56,911 nucleotides of DNA from Actinorugispora endophytica. Lineage in GTDB: Bacteria > Actinomycetota > Actinomycetes > Streptosporangiales > Streptosporangiaceae. Below the pieces are notes generated by a model. It had not been told where the DNA came from, made no database searches, and was given only the letters and a program-made list of their open reading frames with translations. The position numbers and the translations under genes were made by a program. Location: assembly GCF_004363075.1 (NCBI RefSeq), contig NZ_SNYN01000009.1:1-56911 (forward strand). Reading direction: 5' to 3'. Positions 41,741 to 51,572 of this stretch are shown here, piece after piece (position 1 is the stretch's first letter; each line of letters starts with the position of its first letter).

Positions 41741-43771
41741 ATGCGCCTGACCCCCGGCTCCCTGCTCGCGCGGACCACCCTCGTCCCGGTCGTCGCCTTC
41801 ACGGCGTGGCTGCTGGTGGCGTTCCCGCTGCTCCTCCTCGGTCTCCTCACCCCGCTGACGGGCCTCGTCGTGGGCCTGCCGACGGTCCTGGCGGCGCTCG
41901 CCCTCGTGCCGAGACTGGCGCCCGCGGTCGGCGGGGAGCCCGACGACGTCCCCTGGTGGCCGCTCGTCCTGGTCGTCCTGGTCGTCGTGGTCTTCGCCGC
42001 GGTCCAGGTCGCCTACCACTCCGAGCAGTTCGTCATCAGGCGGGACGCGGCCTCGTACGCCCAGTACACGGCGTGGATCGCGCAGAACGGCTACCTGCCC
42101 GTCCCGCAGCAGCGCGAGCTCATCGCGGGCGACGACTTCGCGCTGAGCTACAACAGCCTCGCCTACTACCAGGTGGACGACGTCGTCTGGCCGCAGTTCC
42201 TGGCCGGCGCGCCGCTGGTGTACTCGCTCGGCTTCTGGGCGGCGGGCCTCGGCGGGATGGTCGTGGTCCCGCCCCTCGTCGGCGCGCTCGGCGTCCTGAC
42301 CTTCGCGGGGCTGACCGCCCGGCTCGTGGGCGCCCGCTGGGCGCCGCTGGCGGCCCTGACCCTGGCGGTGTGCCATCCCCAGCAGTGGATCAGCCGCTCC
42401 ACCTACAGCGAGCCCGTCGCCCAGGTCCTGCTGCTCGGCGCGCTCGTCCTGGCCTACGACGCGCTCGCCCGCCGCGCGCGCCCGCTCGGCCGCTGGGGGG
42501 CTCCGCACGTGCTCGCCCTGGCCGCGGGGCTGGCCTTCGGCCTGGGGCTCCTCGTGCGCATCGACGCGATGCGCGACCTCCTCCCGGTCGTCGGCTTCCT
42601 GGGGCTGCTCCTGCTCGCGCGCCGGGGCCAGGCGCTGCCGATGGCCGTAGGCCTGTCCGTCGGCGTCGGCTACGGGCTCGTCGCCGGGTTCGTGCTGTCC
42701 AGGCCGTACCTCGAGTACCTGTCGGACTCGCTCGGCCCCCTCCTGCTCCTGAGCGGCGCCGTCGTCGCCGCCACGGCCGTGGCCGTGCTCGTGCTGTGGC
42801 GGCGCGGGGCGCCCCGCCTGGACCGCCCGGCGTGGCTGCCCAACGCCCTCGCGGTCGCCGTCCTGGTGGTCATGGCGGGGTTCGCGCTGCGCCCGCTGTT
42901 CTTCGTCCAGCGCGGCCACGGCGACGACGCGACCGGCCTGTACATCGGCCATGTGCAGGAGATCGAGGGCCTGCCCGTGGACCCGGACCGCACGTACGAG
43001 GAGATGAGCCTGTACTGGGTCGGCTGGTACGTGGGCCTGGCCGCGGTGCTCCTGGCCGCCTTCGGGGTCGCGCTGCTGCTGCGCCGGGTGGCGCTGCGCC
43101 GGGACCCCCAGTGGGCGCTGCCGCTCATGGTGCTGGTCTGGACGGTCTGCACCACACTGGTCCGGCCCGCCATCACCCCCGACCACCCGTGGGCGAGCCG
43201 CCGCCTCATCGTGCTGGTGATCCCGGCGTTCGTCCTGTTCGCCGTCTGGTTCCTGGCCTGGGCGTCCCGGTACCTGCGCGACCACCCGGCGGTGCCGCCG
43301 GCGTGGGCGCGCTCCGTCCTCGCGGCGGTCGGCGCGGCGGCGCTGCTGGTGCCCACGGCCGTCACCGCGGGCGGGATCATGGGCTACCGGACGGACGTCG
43401 GCTCGGTCGAGGCCACCCACCGGACCTGCGCGGAGATCCCCGACGACGCCAGCGTCGTTATCCTGGACCCCTCGACCGCCAGCAAGTTCATGCAGCTCAT
43501 CCGCGGCATGTGCGGAGTGCCCACGGCGCACCTGAACCAGCCCGACCCCGACTCCGTGCGGCGGATCGTCGGCGAGATCCACGAGCGCGACCGGGACGCG
43601 GTCCTGGCCACGGCGAGCGCCGAGCAGCTGAGGCCGTTCATGCCGCCCGGTGTCGCCCCCCTCCACCCGTTCGACGTGCACACCGATCAGGACCCCAGCA
43701 CCCTGATGGAGCCGCCGTCCGGCGCGTGGCGGTTCAACGGGGACGTCTGGATCGCGGTCCTGCCGAGGTGA
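41741..43771 (+). CDS. Large polytopic membrane protein, GT-C/mannosyltransferase-like
   Basis: 676 residues with about 12 hydrophobic helices, for example FTAWLLVAFPLLLLGLLTPL and VLAALALVPRLAPAVGG near the N-terminus and LLLLSGAVVAATAVAVLVL in the middle. An extracytoplasmic-looking loop early on contains YHSEQFVIRRDAASYAQYTA. The C-terminal 150 residues form a soluble domain (VATHRTCAEIPDDASVVILD onwards). The layout is like GT-C glycosyltransferases or transporters that work on polyprenyl-linked sugars. A catalytic DxD could not be assigned. The ATG at 41741 is 30 bases after a promoter-like region. Just downstream are a membrane-anchored GT2 and a GT4. Confidence 0.6.
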   Translation: MRLTPGSLLARTTLVPVVAFTAWLLVAFPLLLLGLLTPLTGLVVGLPTVLAALALVPRLAPAVGGEPDDVPWWPLVLVVLVVVVFAAVQVAYHSEQFVIRRDAASYAQYTAWIAQNGYLPVPQQRELIAGDDFALSYNSLAYYQVDDVVWPQFLAGAPLVYSLGFWAAGLGGMVVVPPLVGALGVLTFAGLTARLVGARWAPLAALTLAVCHPQQWISRSTYSEPVAQVLLLGALVLAYDALARRARPLGRWGAPHVLALAAGLAFGLGLLVRIDAMRDLLPVVGFLGLLLLARRGQALPMAVGLSVGVGYGLVAGFVLSRPYLEYLSDSLGPLLLLSGAVVAATAVAVLVLWRRGAPRLDRPAWLPNALAVAVLVVMAGFALRPLFFVQRGHGDDATGLYIGHVQEIEGLPVDPDRTYEEMSLYWVGWYVGLAAVLLAAFGVALLLRRVALRRDPQWALPLMVLVWTVCTTLVRPAITPDHPWASRRLIVLVIPAFVLFAVWFLAWASRYLRDHPAVPPAWARSVLAAVGAAALLVPTAVTAGGIMGYRTDVGSVEATHRTCAEIPDDASVVILDPSTASKFMQLIRGMCGVPTAHLNQPDPDSVRRIVGEIHERDRDAVLATASAEQLRPFMPPGVAPLHPFDVHTDQDPSTLMEPPSGAWRFNGDVWIAVLPR

Positions 43772-43815
43772 CGGCGCCCGCCCCAAGGCCCCGGAGTCGC
43801 TATCCTGGGGCCACC

Positions 43816-44736
43816 GTGAGTGAGACCATCCCCGCCCCCGAGACCGCAGCCCCCTACGCCACGATCGTGCTGCCCTGCTACAACGAGCAGGACCACGTGA
43901 TCGCCGAGGTCGAGCGGATCTGCGCGGCGATGGACGGCAGCGAGTACTCCTACGAGCTGCTGGCCGTCGACGACGCCTCCACCGACGAGACCCTGGCCCG
44001 GCTGCGCGCCGCGGCGCCGCGCTTCCCGAACCTGCGGATCATCGCCTTCCCCAACAACGGCGGGACGGGCACGGTGCGCCGGATCGGCACCCAGCGGGCG
44101 CGCGGCGAGATCGTGGTGTGGACCGACGCGGACATGTCGTACCCGAACGAGCGCATCCCCGAACTCGTGGCGATCCTGGCCAAGGACGACACCGTCGACC
44201 AGGTGGTGGGCGCACGCGACCAGGAGATGGGCAGCCACAAGTTCCTGCGGGTCCCCACCAAGTGGCTGATCCGCAAGATCGCCGAGTGGCTGACCAACAC
44301 CAGGATCCCCGACCTGAACTCGGGGCTGCGCGCCTTCCGGCGCGAGGTGTCGCTGCCCTACCTGCGGCTGCTCCCGCCGGGGTTCTCCTGCGTCACCACG
44401 ATCACCCTGGCCTTCCTGTCCAACCAGCACGCCATCCACTACGAGCCGGTCGTGTACTCCAAGCGGGCCGGGCGCTCCAAGTTCCACTTCGTGCGCGACG
44501 CCTACCGGTACATCCTCCAGGTGCTGCGCATGGTCATGTACTTCAACCCGCTCAAGGTGCTGATGCCGCCCGCGCTGTGGCTGGTCGGGATCGGCGCGGG
44601 CAAGGTCGTCTACGACGTGGTCACCGACCCGGTGTACATCCGCAACAACACGATCATGCTGCTCATGGCGGGGTTCATGATCGCCTCGATGGCCCTGCTG
44701 GCCGACCTGATCGTGCGTTCGCGCGACGGCTCCTGA
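43816..44736 (+). CDS. GtrB/DPM1-type membrane glycosyltransferase (family 2)
   Basis: 306 residues. The GT-A domain has TIVLPCYNEQDHVIAEVERI, the nucleotide-binding LLAVDDASTDET and the metal-binding DADMSYP (WTDADM), with LNSGLRAFRRE as acceptor region. Two C-terminal helices are near AYRYILQVLRMVMYFNPLKV and LLMAGFMIASMALLADLIV. Enzymes of this type make polyprenyl-phosphate sugars (for example glucose or mannose) used by GT-C enzymes outside, which fits the polytopic protein upstream. The GTG at 43816 follows ACGGTGAGT-like sequence without a strong ribosome site. It is 25 bases upstream of the next gene. Confidence 0.88.
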   Translation: MSETIPAPETAAPYATIVLPCYNEQDHVIAEVERICAAMDGSEYSYELLAVDDASTDETLARLRAAAPRFPNLRIIAFPNNGGTGTVRRIGTQRARGEIVVWTDADMSYPNERIPELVAILAKDDTVDQVVGARDQEMGSHKFLRVPTKWLIRKIAEWLTNTRIPDLNSGLRAFRREVSLPYLRLLPPGFSCVTTITLAFLSNQHAIHYEPVVYSKRAGRSKFHFVRDAYRYILQVLRMVMYFNPLKVLMPPALWLVGIGAGKVVYDVVTDPVYIRNNTIMLLMAGFMIASMALLADLIVRSRDGS

Positions 44737-44761
44737 CCGGCCGGGGCGAGAGGAGGGACGG

Positions 44762-45853
44762 ATGCGGATCGCGCTGGTCGGACCCGTCCACCCGTACAAG
44801 GGCGGGGGAGCCCGGCACACCACCGAGCTCGCGCACCGGCTGGCCGCCGAGGGGCACGACGTCGTCGTGGAGTCGTGGCGCGCGCAGTACCCGGCCGCGC
44901 TGTACCCGGGCAGCCAGACCATCGGCGAGCCCGAGGGCGCGCTCTACCCGCGCACCAGGCGCGACCTCGCCTGGTACCGGCCCGACGGCTGGTACCGGAC
45001 CGGACGCCGCCTGGGCCGCGAGGCGGACCTGGTGGTCCTCACCGTGTTCTCGCCCGTCCAGGTGCCGCCCTACCTGGGGATGCTCGCCGGGATCGGGCGC
45101 GCCGCGCGCACGGTCGCGCTGTGCCACAACGTGCTGCCGCACGAGCGGGGCCGGGCGGGAGCGGACGCCGCCCTGACGCGGCTGCTGCTCAACCGGGTGG
45201 ACACCGTGCTGACCCACTCCCCCGAGCAGAAGGCCCTGGCCGCGCGGCTGCGGACCCGGGGCCGCCCGGACGTGCGGATGGCCGAGATGCCCCCGCACCT
45301 GCCCGAGGCCGTCCGCCCGGCCGCCGCGCCCGACGGGGTGCGCGGGCGGCTGCTCTTCTTCGGGTTCGTCCGCCCCTACAAGGGGGTGGACGTCCTTCTG
45401 CGCGCGCTCGCCGCCGGACCGCCGGGCATCGGGCTGACCGTCGCGGGCGAGTTCTGGGGCGGCTCGGACGCGCTGCGGGCCCTGGCGGACGAGCTGGGAG
45501 TGGCGGACCGGGTCGAGTGGCGCGAGGGCTACGTCCCGGCGGCCGGGCTCCCCGCCCTGTTCGCAGCCTGCGACGCGGTGGTGCTGCCCTACCGCTCGGC
45601 CACCGCCACCCAGAACGTGTGGCTGGCGCACGAGTACGGCCTGCCGGTGATCGCCACCCGCGTCGGCACCCTGCCGGACCACGTGGCCGACGGGGTGGAC
45701 GGCCTGCTCTGCGACCCCGACGACCCGGCCGGCCTGGCGCGCGCCATCGCCGACTGCTACGCCCCCGGCCGCCTCCGGCGGCTGCGCGCGGGCGTCCGCC
45801 CGGTGGACCCCGAGGACCACTGGAAGCGGTACCTGGAGACCCTGACCGGTTGA
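44762..45853 (+). CDS. GT4 family glycosyltransferase
   Basis: 363-residue GT-B enzyme. N-terminal IALVGPVHPYKGGGARHTTE with LAHRLAAEGHDVVVES, a mid region LFFGFVRPYKGVDVLLRAL, and the C-terminal donor site with Glu in ATATQNVWLAHEYGLPVIAT plus VADGVDGLLCDPDDP. It most likely adds a hexose to a lipid-linked intermediate in the cytoplasm. The ATG at 44762 follows GAGAGGAGGG. It is convergent with the flippase-like gene, with only 11 bases between the stops. Confidence 0.9.
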   Translation: MRIALVGPVHPYKGGGARHTTELAHRLAAEGHDVVVESWRAQYPAALYPGSQTIGEPEGALYPRTRRDLAWYRPDGWYRTGRRLGREADLVVLTVFSPVQVPPYLGMLAGIGRAARTVALCHNVLPHERGRAGADAALTRLLLNRVDTVLTHSPEQKALAARLRTRGRPDVRMAEMPPHLPEAVRPAAAPDGVRGRLLFFGFVRPYKGVDVLLRALAAGPPGIGLTVAGEFWGGSDALRALADELGVADRVEWREGYVPAAGLPALFAACDAVVLPYRSATATQNVWLAHEYGLPVIATRVGTLPDHVADGVDGLLCDPDDPAGLARAIADCYAPGRLRRLRAGVRPVDPEDHWKRYLETLTG

Positions 45854-45864
45854 CCCGGTCCGGG

Positions 45865-46806
45865 CTACACCCCGTCGGGGCGGGAGCGGTCGCCCACCCG
45901 GACCCGGCCCAGGGCGAGCAGCGCCCACAGGACGTCGGCCGCGGTCATCACCAGGCGGGACAGGGCGGCGACCACCAGCGCGGAACCGGGGTCCAGGACG
46001 GGGGCCAGCGCCGCCACCAGGACCACCTCGCGCACCCCCAGGCCGGCCGGGGCGAGGACCACCACGACCCCCAGCGTCCAGGCCAGGGCGTAGGCGCCCA
46101 TCGCGATCGGCAGGGAGCCCGGCCCGCCGCCGACGCCCGCGGCCAGGGACCACACGTGCAGGCCCATCGGCACCCAGGCGGCCAGTGTCCAGCCCACCGA
46201 GGCGGCCATGCCGCGGCCGCTGATCCGCTCCAGCTCCTCGTCGGGCACGTCGCGCGAGCGCCCGGTCAGGCGCAGGGCCAGATGCAGCAGCCAGGTCACC
46301 ACCCGCGGGTGCAGCGCCGCGGCCAGCAGCGGAGCGCACGCCAGCACCCACCACCAGCGCTGCGCGGCCTCCGCCGAGGACAGCGGCAGGGTCACCGCCG
46401 CCACCAGCAGGTTCACCGTCAGCGTCACCGCGACCGCCAGCACCGTCGCGGTGATCCCGCGTCGGCGCGGGACCTGGAGGTCCCTGGCCAGCTCCACCTG
46501 GGCCACGAAGGCCCACACCGATCCCGGCAGGTACTTGCCGAGCTGGCCGACGAACATGATCCGCGCCGCGACCGGGACATCGAGCGGCGAGCCCAGATCG
46601 GCCAGCAGCGCCCGCCACGCCATCATCTGCGCGCCGAGCGAGGCCAGCGCGGCCGCCAGCGAGCCGGCGACCAGCCAGGGGGAGAGGGAGGCCAGCGCGT
46701 CGCCCGCCTCGTCCCAGCGCGTGTACAGCGCGAGGCCCGCGCATCCGAGGACGAGCAGGACGACGGCGGCGCGCACCCGGGGGTCGGCGCGGAGACGGCT
46801 CAGCAC
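45865..46806 (-). CDS. Flippase-like (lysylphosphatidylglycerol synthase TM/UPF0104) membrane protein
   Basis: 313 residues with about eight hydrophobic helices, including AAVVLLVLGCAGLALY, LVAGSLAAALASLGAQMMAW and VLACAPLLAAALHP. The QLGKYLPGSVWAFVAQVELA motif is typical of the family that includes the flippase half of MprF and the AglD-type proteins. Such proteins move lipids or lipid-linked sugars. The C-terminal ALGRVRVGDRSRPDGV is short and soluble. The GTG at 46806 is 40 bases from the divergent methyltransferase start. Confidence 0.85.
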   Translation of the reverse strand: MLSRLRADPRVRAAVVLLVLGCAGLALYTRWDEAGDALASLSPWLVAGSLAAALASLGAQMMAWRALLADLGSPLDVPVAARIMFVGQLGKYLPGSVWAFVAQVELARDLQVPRRRGITATVLAVAVTLTVNLLVAAVTLPLSSAEAAQRWWWVLACAPLLAAALHPRVVTWLLHLALRLTGRSRDVPDEELERISGRGMAASVGWTLAAWVPMGLHVWSLAAGVGGGPGSLPIAMGAYALAWTLGVVVVLAPAGLGVREVVLVAALAPVLDPGSALVVAALSRLVMTAADVLWALLALGRVRVGDRSRPDGV

Positions 46807-46846
46807 CCGGCCAGGGTAGTCCCCGCCGGATCGGGGCGGCGCTAGG

Positions 46847-47560
46847 GTGAGACCCGTGCTCCTGCCTGATGTCGTCGCCTTCGCCGGCCACCAGATCCAC
46901 GTCTGCCGCTACCGCGAGGCCGGAACCCTGCTGCGCTGGCTCGGCCGGGACCTGACCGGCCAGGTGGTCCTGGACGTCGCCGGAGGGGACGGCTACTGGG
47001 CGGCGCAGGCGCGCAGGCGCGGCGCGCGGGCCGTCTCCGTCGACCTGGCCCGGAACAAGATGCTGCGGGGGAGGCGGCTCAGCCACGCCCCGGCGCTCAT
47101 CGAGGGCGACGCGCTGCGGCTGCCGATGCTCGACGGCACCGTCGACAAGGTCATGTCGATCTGCGCGATCGAGCACTTCGACGACGGGCCCGCCGCGCTG
47201 CGCGAGATGGCCAGGGTGCTCAAACCCGGCGGCGAGCTCGTCATGTCCGCCGACTGCCTGTCCCGGCGCGCGGACTGGCCGGAGCTGTTCGAGGCGCACC
47301 GGCGCCGCTACCACGTGCAGCGCACCTATACCCACGAGACGCTGGGCGCGCTGCTCGCCGAGTGCGGCCTCGACGTCGCCGAGCACAGCTACCAGTTCCG
47401 CGGCAGGGCGGCCGAGCGCACCTATCTCGGCCTGTCCGCGCGCGGCGGCAGGGTCGGCTTCAACGCCGCGGCCCCGCTGATCCCCCTGGTGTCGCTGAGC
47501 GACAGCCGCGAGCCCAACACCCGGGGCAGCATCGTCCTGCTGCGCGCCCGCAAGCGCTAG
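46847..47560 (+). CDS. SAM-dependent class I methyltransferase
   Basis: 237 residues. The methyltransferase core has VVLDVAGGDGYWAAQARRRG (motif I), ALIEGDALRLPMLDGTVDKV (motifs II-III) and GGELVMSADCLSRR. Its substrate is unknown; in this neighbourhood it could modify a sugar or a lipid-linked intermediate. The first GTG is at 46847 with a second GTG at 46856, and which one is used cannot be decided. It is 40 bases from the divergent flippase-like gene. The stop is immediately followed by the second copy of the T-hairpin. Confidence 0.82.
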   Translation: MRPVLLPDVVAFAGHQIHVCRYREAGTLLRWLGRDLTGQVVLDVAGGDGYWAAQARRRGARAVSVDLARNKMLRGRRLSHAPALIEGDALRLPMLDGTVDKVMSICAIEHFDDGPAALREMARVLKPGGELVMSADCLSRRADWPELFEAHRRRYHVQRTYTHETLGALLAECGLDVAEHSYQFRGRAAERTYLGLSARGGRVGFNAAAPLIPLVSLSDSREPNTRGSIVLLRARKR

Positions 47561-47566
47561 TCCCCC

Positions 47567-47628
47567 GCTGATCTTGACCTTTTCGGGGTCTCAGAAGCGG
47601 TTGAGAGACCGAAAAGGTCAAGATCAGC
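47567..47628. terminator. T-hairpin copy 2, bidirectional terminator repeat
   Basis: Same 62-base hairpin as at 21818-21879, differing mainly by two bases in the right arm (TGAGAGACCG instead of TGAGACCCCG), so 25 of 27 pairs form. It sits six bases after the methyltransferase stop, between this gene and the convergent HxlR gene. Confidence 0.8.
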
Positions 47629-47647
47629 GAGAGAAGCAGGCGGATCG

Positions 47648-48055
47648 TCAGCGGCGCGCGTCGTAGGACCGCCGCGCCTCCGTGATCTCCGGGACGGCCT
47701 CTTCGAGCAGTTCGACGAAGGCCGCCAGCCGCCCGGCGATCCGGACGCCCAGCGGGGTGAGGCTGTACTCGACCCTGGGCGGGATGGCGGCCTGCGCGTC
47801 GCGGTTGACCAGGCCGTCGCGTTCGAGGGCCTGGAGCGTCTGGGCGAGCATCTTCTCGCTGACGCCGTCGATGCGCCGCCGCAGCGCGTTGAACCGGTAG
47901 GCCCCCTCGTGCAGGGCCAGCAGCGCGAGCGTCCCCCACTTTCCCGAGACGTCCGCCAGGACGTGCCGGGACAGGCAGTCGCGGGCGAAGACGTCGGGGA
48001 CCAGCCGGTCGTAGTCGTCCCCGCTCGGCGCCGCGGGAGTGGCTGGGGCGCTCAT
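47648..48055 (-). CDS. HxlR-family transcriptional regulator
   Basis: 135-residue winged-helix regulator. RDCLSRHVLADVSGKWGTLA matches the conserved N-terminal Cys region of HxlR proteins, then the helix-turn-helix around YRFNALRRRIDGVSEKMLAQ and ERDGLVNRDAQAAIPPRVEY. HxlR factors often respond to reactive electrophiles through Cys residues (Cys27 here). The target may be a divergent or nearby oxidoreductase. An ATG at 48055 is preferred over 48067 by reading frame only, since neither has a clear ribosome site. Confidence 0.9.
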   Translation of the reverse strand: MSAPATPAAPSGDDYDRLVPDVFARDCLSRHVLADVSGKWGTLALLALHEGAYRFNALRRRIDGVSEKMLAQTLQALERDGLVNRDAQAAIPPRVEYSLTPLGVRIAGRLAAFVELLEEAVPEITEARRSYDARR

Positions 48056-48147
48056 GTCCGACACCATACCCGAGAGGCGTACTCGCTCTAGGATTGCGCT
48101 TTCGTTCGGTTAGCGTCCTGCTGGAACGTGTGGAACCGGGCGCGGCC

Positions 48148-48336
48148 TCAGTCCGCAGCCGATGCGGTCCCCGCGTCGCTTCGCGGGGGTCGGTCAAAGA
48201 GAGGGGGTGTGAGGCCGAGACCGCCGGACAGGATGCGGGCGCGTACGGCGTCGGCGATCTGTCTGTGGTCTGCGGATGGCTTCAGGCGGCATGACGCGGA
48301 CCTACCCGAACGACCAGCCCCTCCACCGGGCCACAC
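48148..48336 (-). pseudogene. Possible remnant of a GntR-type regulator
   Basis: The minus strand reads [19 protein letters not shown], a good match to the start of GntR-family winged helices (YRQIADxLRARIxSGxL). The next segment then loses the expected PGDRLPSERDL and stops about 20 residues later. The fragment starts inside a frame without a plausible start codon. The gap between HxlR and the PPOX gene is otherwise empty, so a decayed regulator is plausible. Chance similarity cannot be excluded. Confidence 0.3.
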
Positions 48337-48718
48337 GGACCAGGATGACGGGGCCGTCAGGAGGGCGCTCCCGGTACTGCGGGTAGCGCTCCGCCAGGCG
48401 GGCGAGGGCGTCCGCGCGCTCGCCGCCGCGGTGTTCCGTACGGGCGGTGCCGTCGGCGCGCACCCACCACAGCCGCTCCCAGTCGTCGCTGTACTCGTCG
48501 GTGAGCAGGGACACCAGTGGATTGGCCGCTATGTTGGCGAGCCGTTTCAGGGAGGTCGTGGTCTTGGGTTTGTGGTCGATCGCGATGGCCACGGTGTCGC
48601 CGTAGGAGGCGAAGGTGACCGGCACCAAGTGGGGCTGGCCGTCGGGGGACGCGGTGGCGAGGCGGGCCACGCGGGCACAGGCGAACCGGGCTCGGGCGTT
48701 GCCGGGGTCCAAGGTCAT
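48302..48718 (-). CDS. PPOX-type F420-dependent oxidoreductase (TIGR03668-like)
   Basis: 138 residues of the split-barrel flavin/F420-binding fold. [40 protein letters not shown] and [20 protein letters not shown] are recognisable. This is the pattern of the Rv0121-like family, probable F420-binding proteins. The last part ([17 protein letters not shown]) fits the same fold. It stands divergent from fbiC, whose product makes the F420 deazaflavin precursor, which supports an F420 role. The start ATG at 48718 is 96 bases from fbiC. Confidence 0.82.
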   Translation of the reverse strand: MTLDPGNARARFACARVARLATASPDGQPHLVPVTFASYGDTVAIAIDHKPKTTTSLKRLANIAANPLVSLLTDEYSDDWERLWWVRADGTARTEHRGGERADALARLAERYPQYRERPPDGPVILVRVARWRGWSFG

Positions 48719-48814
48719 GCCGTCACCCTAAGGACTCCTTCCGGCCCGGATCCTCCGCCGCGACCGCGCCGGCCGGGCGTCCGGCTTGGAGCGTCCTGCG
48801 CGTATCGTGCGGCT

Positions 48815-51433
48815 ATGAGTGGTTCTGGAAACGGGAACATCGACGGCTCCCCCTCCCCCTCGGCCATGCGGCGCGCGCTGGCCCGGGTCAGGGACGGCAA
48901 GACTCTGGACCGGACCGAGGCCGAGGTCCTGTTGCACGCGCGCGGCGACGACCTGGAGGCACTGCTCGAACACGCGGCCCGGGTCCGCGACGCCGGACTG
49001 GAGGCGGCGGGGCGGCCGGGCGTCATCACCTACAGCCGCAAGGTCTTCATCCCCCTGACCCGGCTGTGCCGGGACCGCTGCCACTACTGCACGTTCGCGA
49101 CCGTCCCCGGCAAGCTCCCCGCCCCCTACCTCTCACCCGACGAGGTCCTCGCGATCGCCCGCGAGGGCGCCGCCATGGGCTGCAAGGAGGCCCTGTTCAC
49201 CCTCGGCGACCGTCCCGAGGACCGCTGGAAGCAGGCCCGCCAGTGGCTGGACGAGCAGGGGTACGACGACACGCTCTCCTACGTGCGCGCCATGGCCGTC
49301 ATGGTCCTGGAGGAGACCGGCCTCCTGCCGCACCTCAACCCGGGCGTGCTCAGCTGGGGCGACTTCCAGCGGCTCAAGCCCGTCGCGCCGTCCATGGGCA
49401 TGATGCTGGAGACCACCTCCACCCGGCTGTTCACCGAGCGCGGCCAGGCCCACTACGGCAGCCCCGACAAGGACCCCGCGGTGCGGCTGCGGGTCCTGGA
49501 CGACGCCGGACGCTCCAACGTGCCCTTCACCACGGGGATCCTGATCGGCATCGGCGAGACCGTGGCCGAGCGCGCCGAGTCCGTCTTCGCCATGCGCGGG
49601 ACGGCCCGCGAGTACGGCGCGATCCAGGAGGTCATCGTGCAGAACTTCCGGGCCAAGCCGGACACCGCGATGATGCACCGGCCCGACGCCGAGCTCGCCG
49701 AGCTCGCCGCGACCATCGCCGTCACCCGGCTCGTCATGGGCCCCCGGGCCCGGATCCAGGCCCCGCCGAACCTCATCGGCGGGGAGTACGGGCTGATGCT
49801 GCGCGCCGGGATCGACGACTGGGGCGGCGTCTCCCCGCTCACCCCCGACCACGTCAACCCCGAACGGCCCTGGCCGCAGATCGACGCGCTCGCCGAGCGC
49901 ACCGCGGAGGCCGGGTTCGCGCTGCGCGAGCGACTCACCGTCTACCCCGAGTACGTGCGCCAGGGCGAGCCGTGGCTGGACCCCCGGATCCTCGCGCACG
50001 TCCACGCGCTCGCCGACCCCGCCACCGGGCTGGCCCGCGAGGACGCGGTGGTGAAGGGCCGCCCGTGGCAGGAGCCCGAGGCGGGCATGGCGTCGGCGGG
50101 GCGAACCGACCTGCACGTGGGGGTGGACACCGAGGGCCGCACAGGGGACCGGCGCGGCGACTTCGACGCCGTCTACGGCGACTGGTCCCGGCTGCGCGAG
50201 CGCGTCGGACGCCCCGCCCTCGGGGTGGGCGCGCCGCGCCGCTTCGACCCCGAGATCCGCGCCGCGCTGCGGCACGCCGAGAGCGACCCCGCCGGGCTCA
50301 CCGACACCGAGGCGCTGGCGCTGCTGTACGCCCACGGGCCCGAGCTGGAGGAGCTGGCGGCACTGGCGGACCGGGTGCGCAGGGACACCGTCGGCGACGA
50401 CGTGACCTTCGTCGTCACCCGGAACATCAACTTCACCAACGTCTGCTACACCGGCTGCCGCTTCTGCGCCTTCGCCCAGCGGCGCACCGACGCCGACGCC
50501 TACACGCTGTCGCTCGACCAGGTCGCCGACCGGGCCGCCGAGGCGTGGGACGCGGGCGCCACCGAGGTGTGCATGCAGGGAGGCATCCACCCGGACCTGC
50601 CGGGCACGGCGTACTTCGACATCGCCCGGGCGGTGAAGGAGCGGGTCCCCGGCATGCACGTCCACGCCTTCAGCCCGATGGAGGTCATGAACGGCGCGGC
50701 CCGCACGAACCTGCCGGTGCGCGAGTGGCTGACCCGGGCGCGCGAGGCCGGGCTCGACTCGATCCCCGGCACGGCGGCCGAGATCCTCGACGACGACGTG
50801 CGCTGGGTGCTCACCAAGGGCAAGCTGCCCGCCGCCGAGTGGGTCGACGTCGTCACCACGGCGCACGACCTGGGCATCCCCACCACCTCGACCATGATGT
50901 ACGGGCACGTGGACACCCCCGAGCACTGGGTGGCGCACATCAAGCTGATCCGCTCGCTCCAGGAGCGGTCGGTGGAGCGCAACGGGCGGCGCGGCTTCAC
51001 CGAGTTCGTGCCGCTGCCGTTCGTGCACACCAACGCGCCCATCTACCTCGCGGGGCTGGCCCGCACCGGCCCCACCGTGCGGGAGAACCGGGCGGTGCAC
51101 GCGCTGGCCCGACTGCTGCTGCACGGCCACATCGACAACATCCAGTGCTCGTGGGTCAAGCTCGCCGACGAGCACTGCCACCTGCTCCTCGACGGAGGGG
51201 TCAACGACGTCGGCGGCACGCTGATGGAGGAGACGATCAGCCGCATGGCGGGCTCGGGCAACGGCTCGTTCAAGACCATCAGCGACATCCGGGCCCTGGT
51301 CGCGCCGACCGGCCGCCCGTTGCGCCAGCGCGACACCCTCTACCGCGAGGTCCCCGCCGAGCGCAGGGCCGTCGCCGAGGCCAACGACGGCGTCGCGGAG
51401 AGCATCCGGAGGCCGCGCCTGCCGGTGGTGTAG
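48815..51433 (+). CDS. fbiC: FO synthase (bifunctional CofG/CofH)
   Basis: Two radical-SAM domains that make the 7,8-didemethyl-8-hydroxy-5-deazariboflavin core of coenzyme F420 from tyrosine and a pyrimidine. 872 residues, the full actinobacterial fusion length. Fe-S clusters: Cys85-x3-Cys89-x2-Cys92 ([11 protein letters not shown], CofG half) and Cys544-x3-Cys548-x2-Cys551 ([11 protein letters not shown], CofH half). [11 protein letters not shown] and the C-terminal [10 protein letters not shown]-type region are also present. The ATG at 48815 is the likely start, since the upstream frame is not conserved. A strong hairpin follows at 51439-51478. Confidence 0.97.
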   Translation: MSGSGNGNIDGSPSPSAMRRALARVRDGKTLDRTEAEVLLHARGDDLEALLEHAARVRDAGLEAAGRPGVITYSRKVFIPLTRLCRDRCHYCTFATVPGKLPAPYLSPDEVLAIAREGAAMGCKEALFTLGDRPEDRWKQARQWLDEQGYDDTLSYVRAMAVMVLEETGLLPHLNPGVLSWGDFQRLKPVAPSMGMMLETTSTRLFTERGQAHYGSPDKDPAVRLRVLDDAGRSNVPFTTGILIGIGETVAERAESVFAMRGTAREYGAIQEVIVQNFRAKPDTAMMHRPDAELAELAATIAVTRLVMGPRARIQAPPNLIGGEYGLMLRAGIDDWGGVSPLTPDHVNPERPWPQIDALAERTAEAGFALRERLTVYPEYVRQGEPWLDPRILAHVHALADPATGLAREDAVVKGRPWQEPEAGMASAGRTDLHVGVDTEGRTGDRRGDFDAVYGDWSRLRERVGRPALGVGAPRRFDPEIRAALRHAESDPAGLTDTEALALLYAHGPELEELAALADRVRRDTVGDDVTFVVTRNINFTNVCYTGCRFCAFAQRRTDADAYTLSLDQVADRAAEAWDAGATEVCMQGGIHPDLPGTAYFDIARAVKERVPGMHVHAFSPMEVMNGAARTNLPVREWLTRAREAGLDSIPGTAAEILDDDVRWVLTKGKLPAAEWVDVVTTAHDLGIPTTSTMMYGHVDTPEHWVAHIKLIRSLQERSVERNGRRGFTEFVPLPFVHTNAPIYLAGLARTGPTVRENRAVHALARLLLHGHIDNIQCSWVKLADEHCHLLLDGGVNDVGGTLMEETISRMAGSGNGSFKTISDIRALVAPTGRPLRQRDTLYREVPAERRAVAEANDGVAESIRRPRLPVV

Positions 51434-51438
51434 CCGAG

Positions 51439-51478
51439 GGCGGGCCCCGGCCCCTCCGGGGAGGAGCCGGGGCCCGCC
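51439..51478. terminator. Bidirectional hairpin between fbiC and the chitinase gene
   Basis: GGCGGGCCCCGGC (51439-51451) pairs with GCCGGGGCCCGCC (51466-51478), 13 bp, with an inner CCTCC/GGAGG stem. The flanking genes are convergent. Confidence 0.7.
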
Positions 51479-51572
51479 GTGGGACGGCCCCGCCCCGGTC
51501 GGGTCGGCGCGGAGGAGCGGGGCCTGCGCGCCGCCGGGGGCGGGGTCGTCCGGTTCGGGGGAAGGGGCGGCG

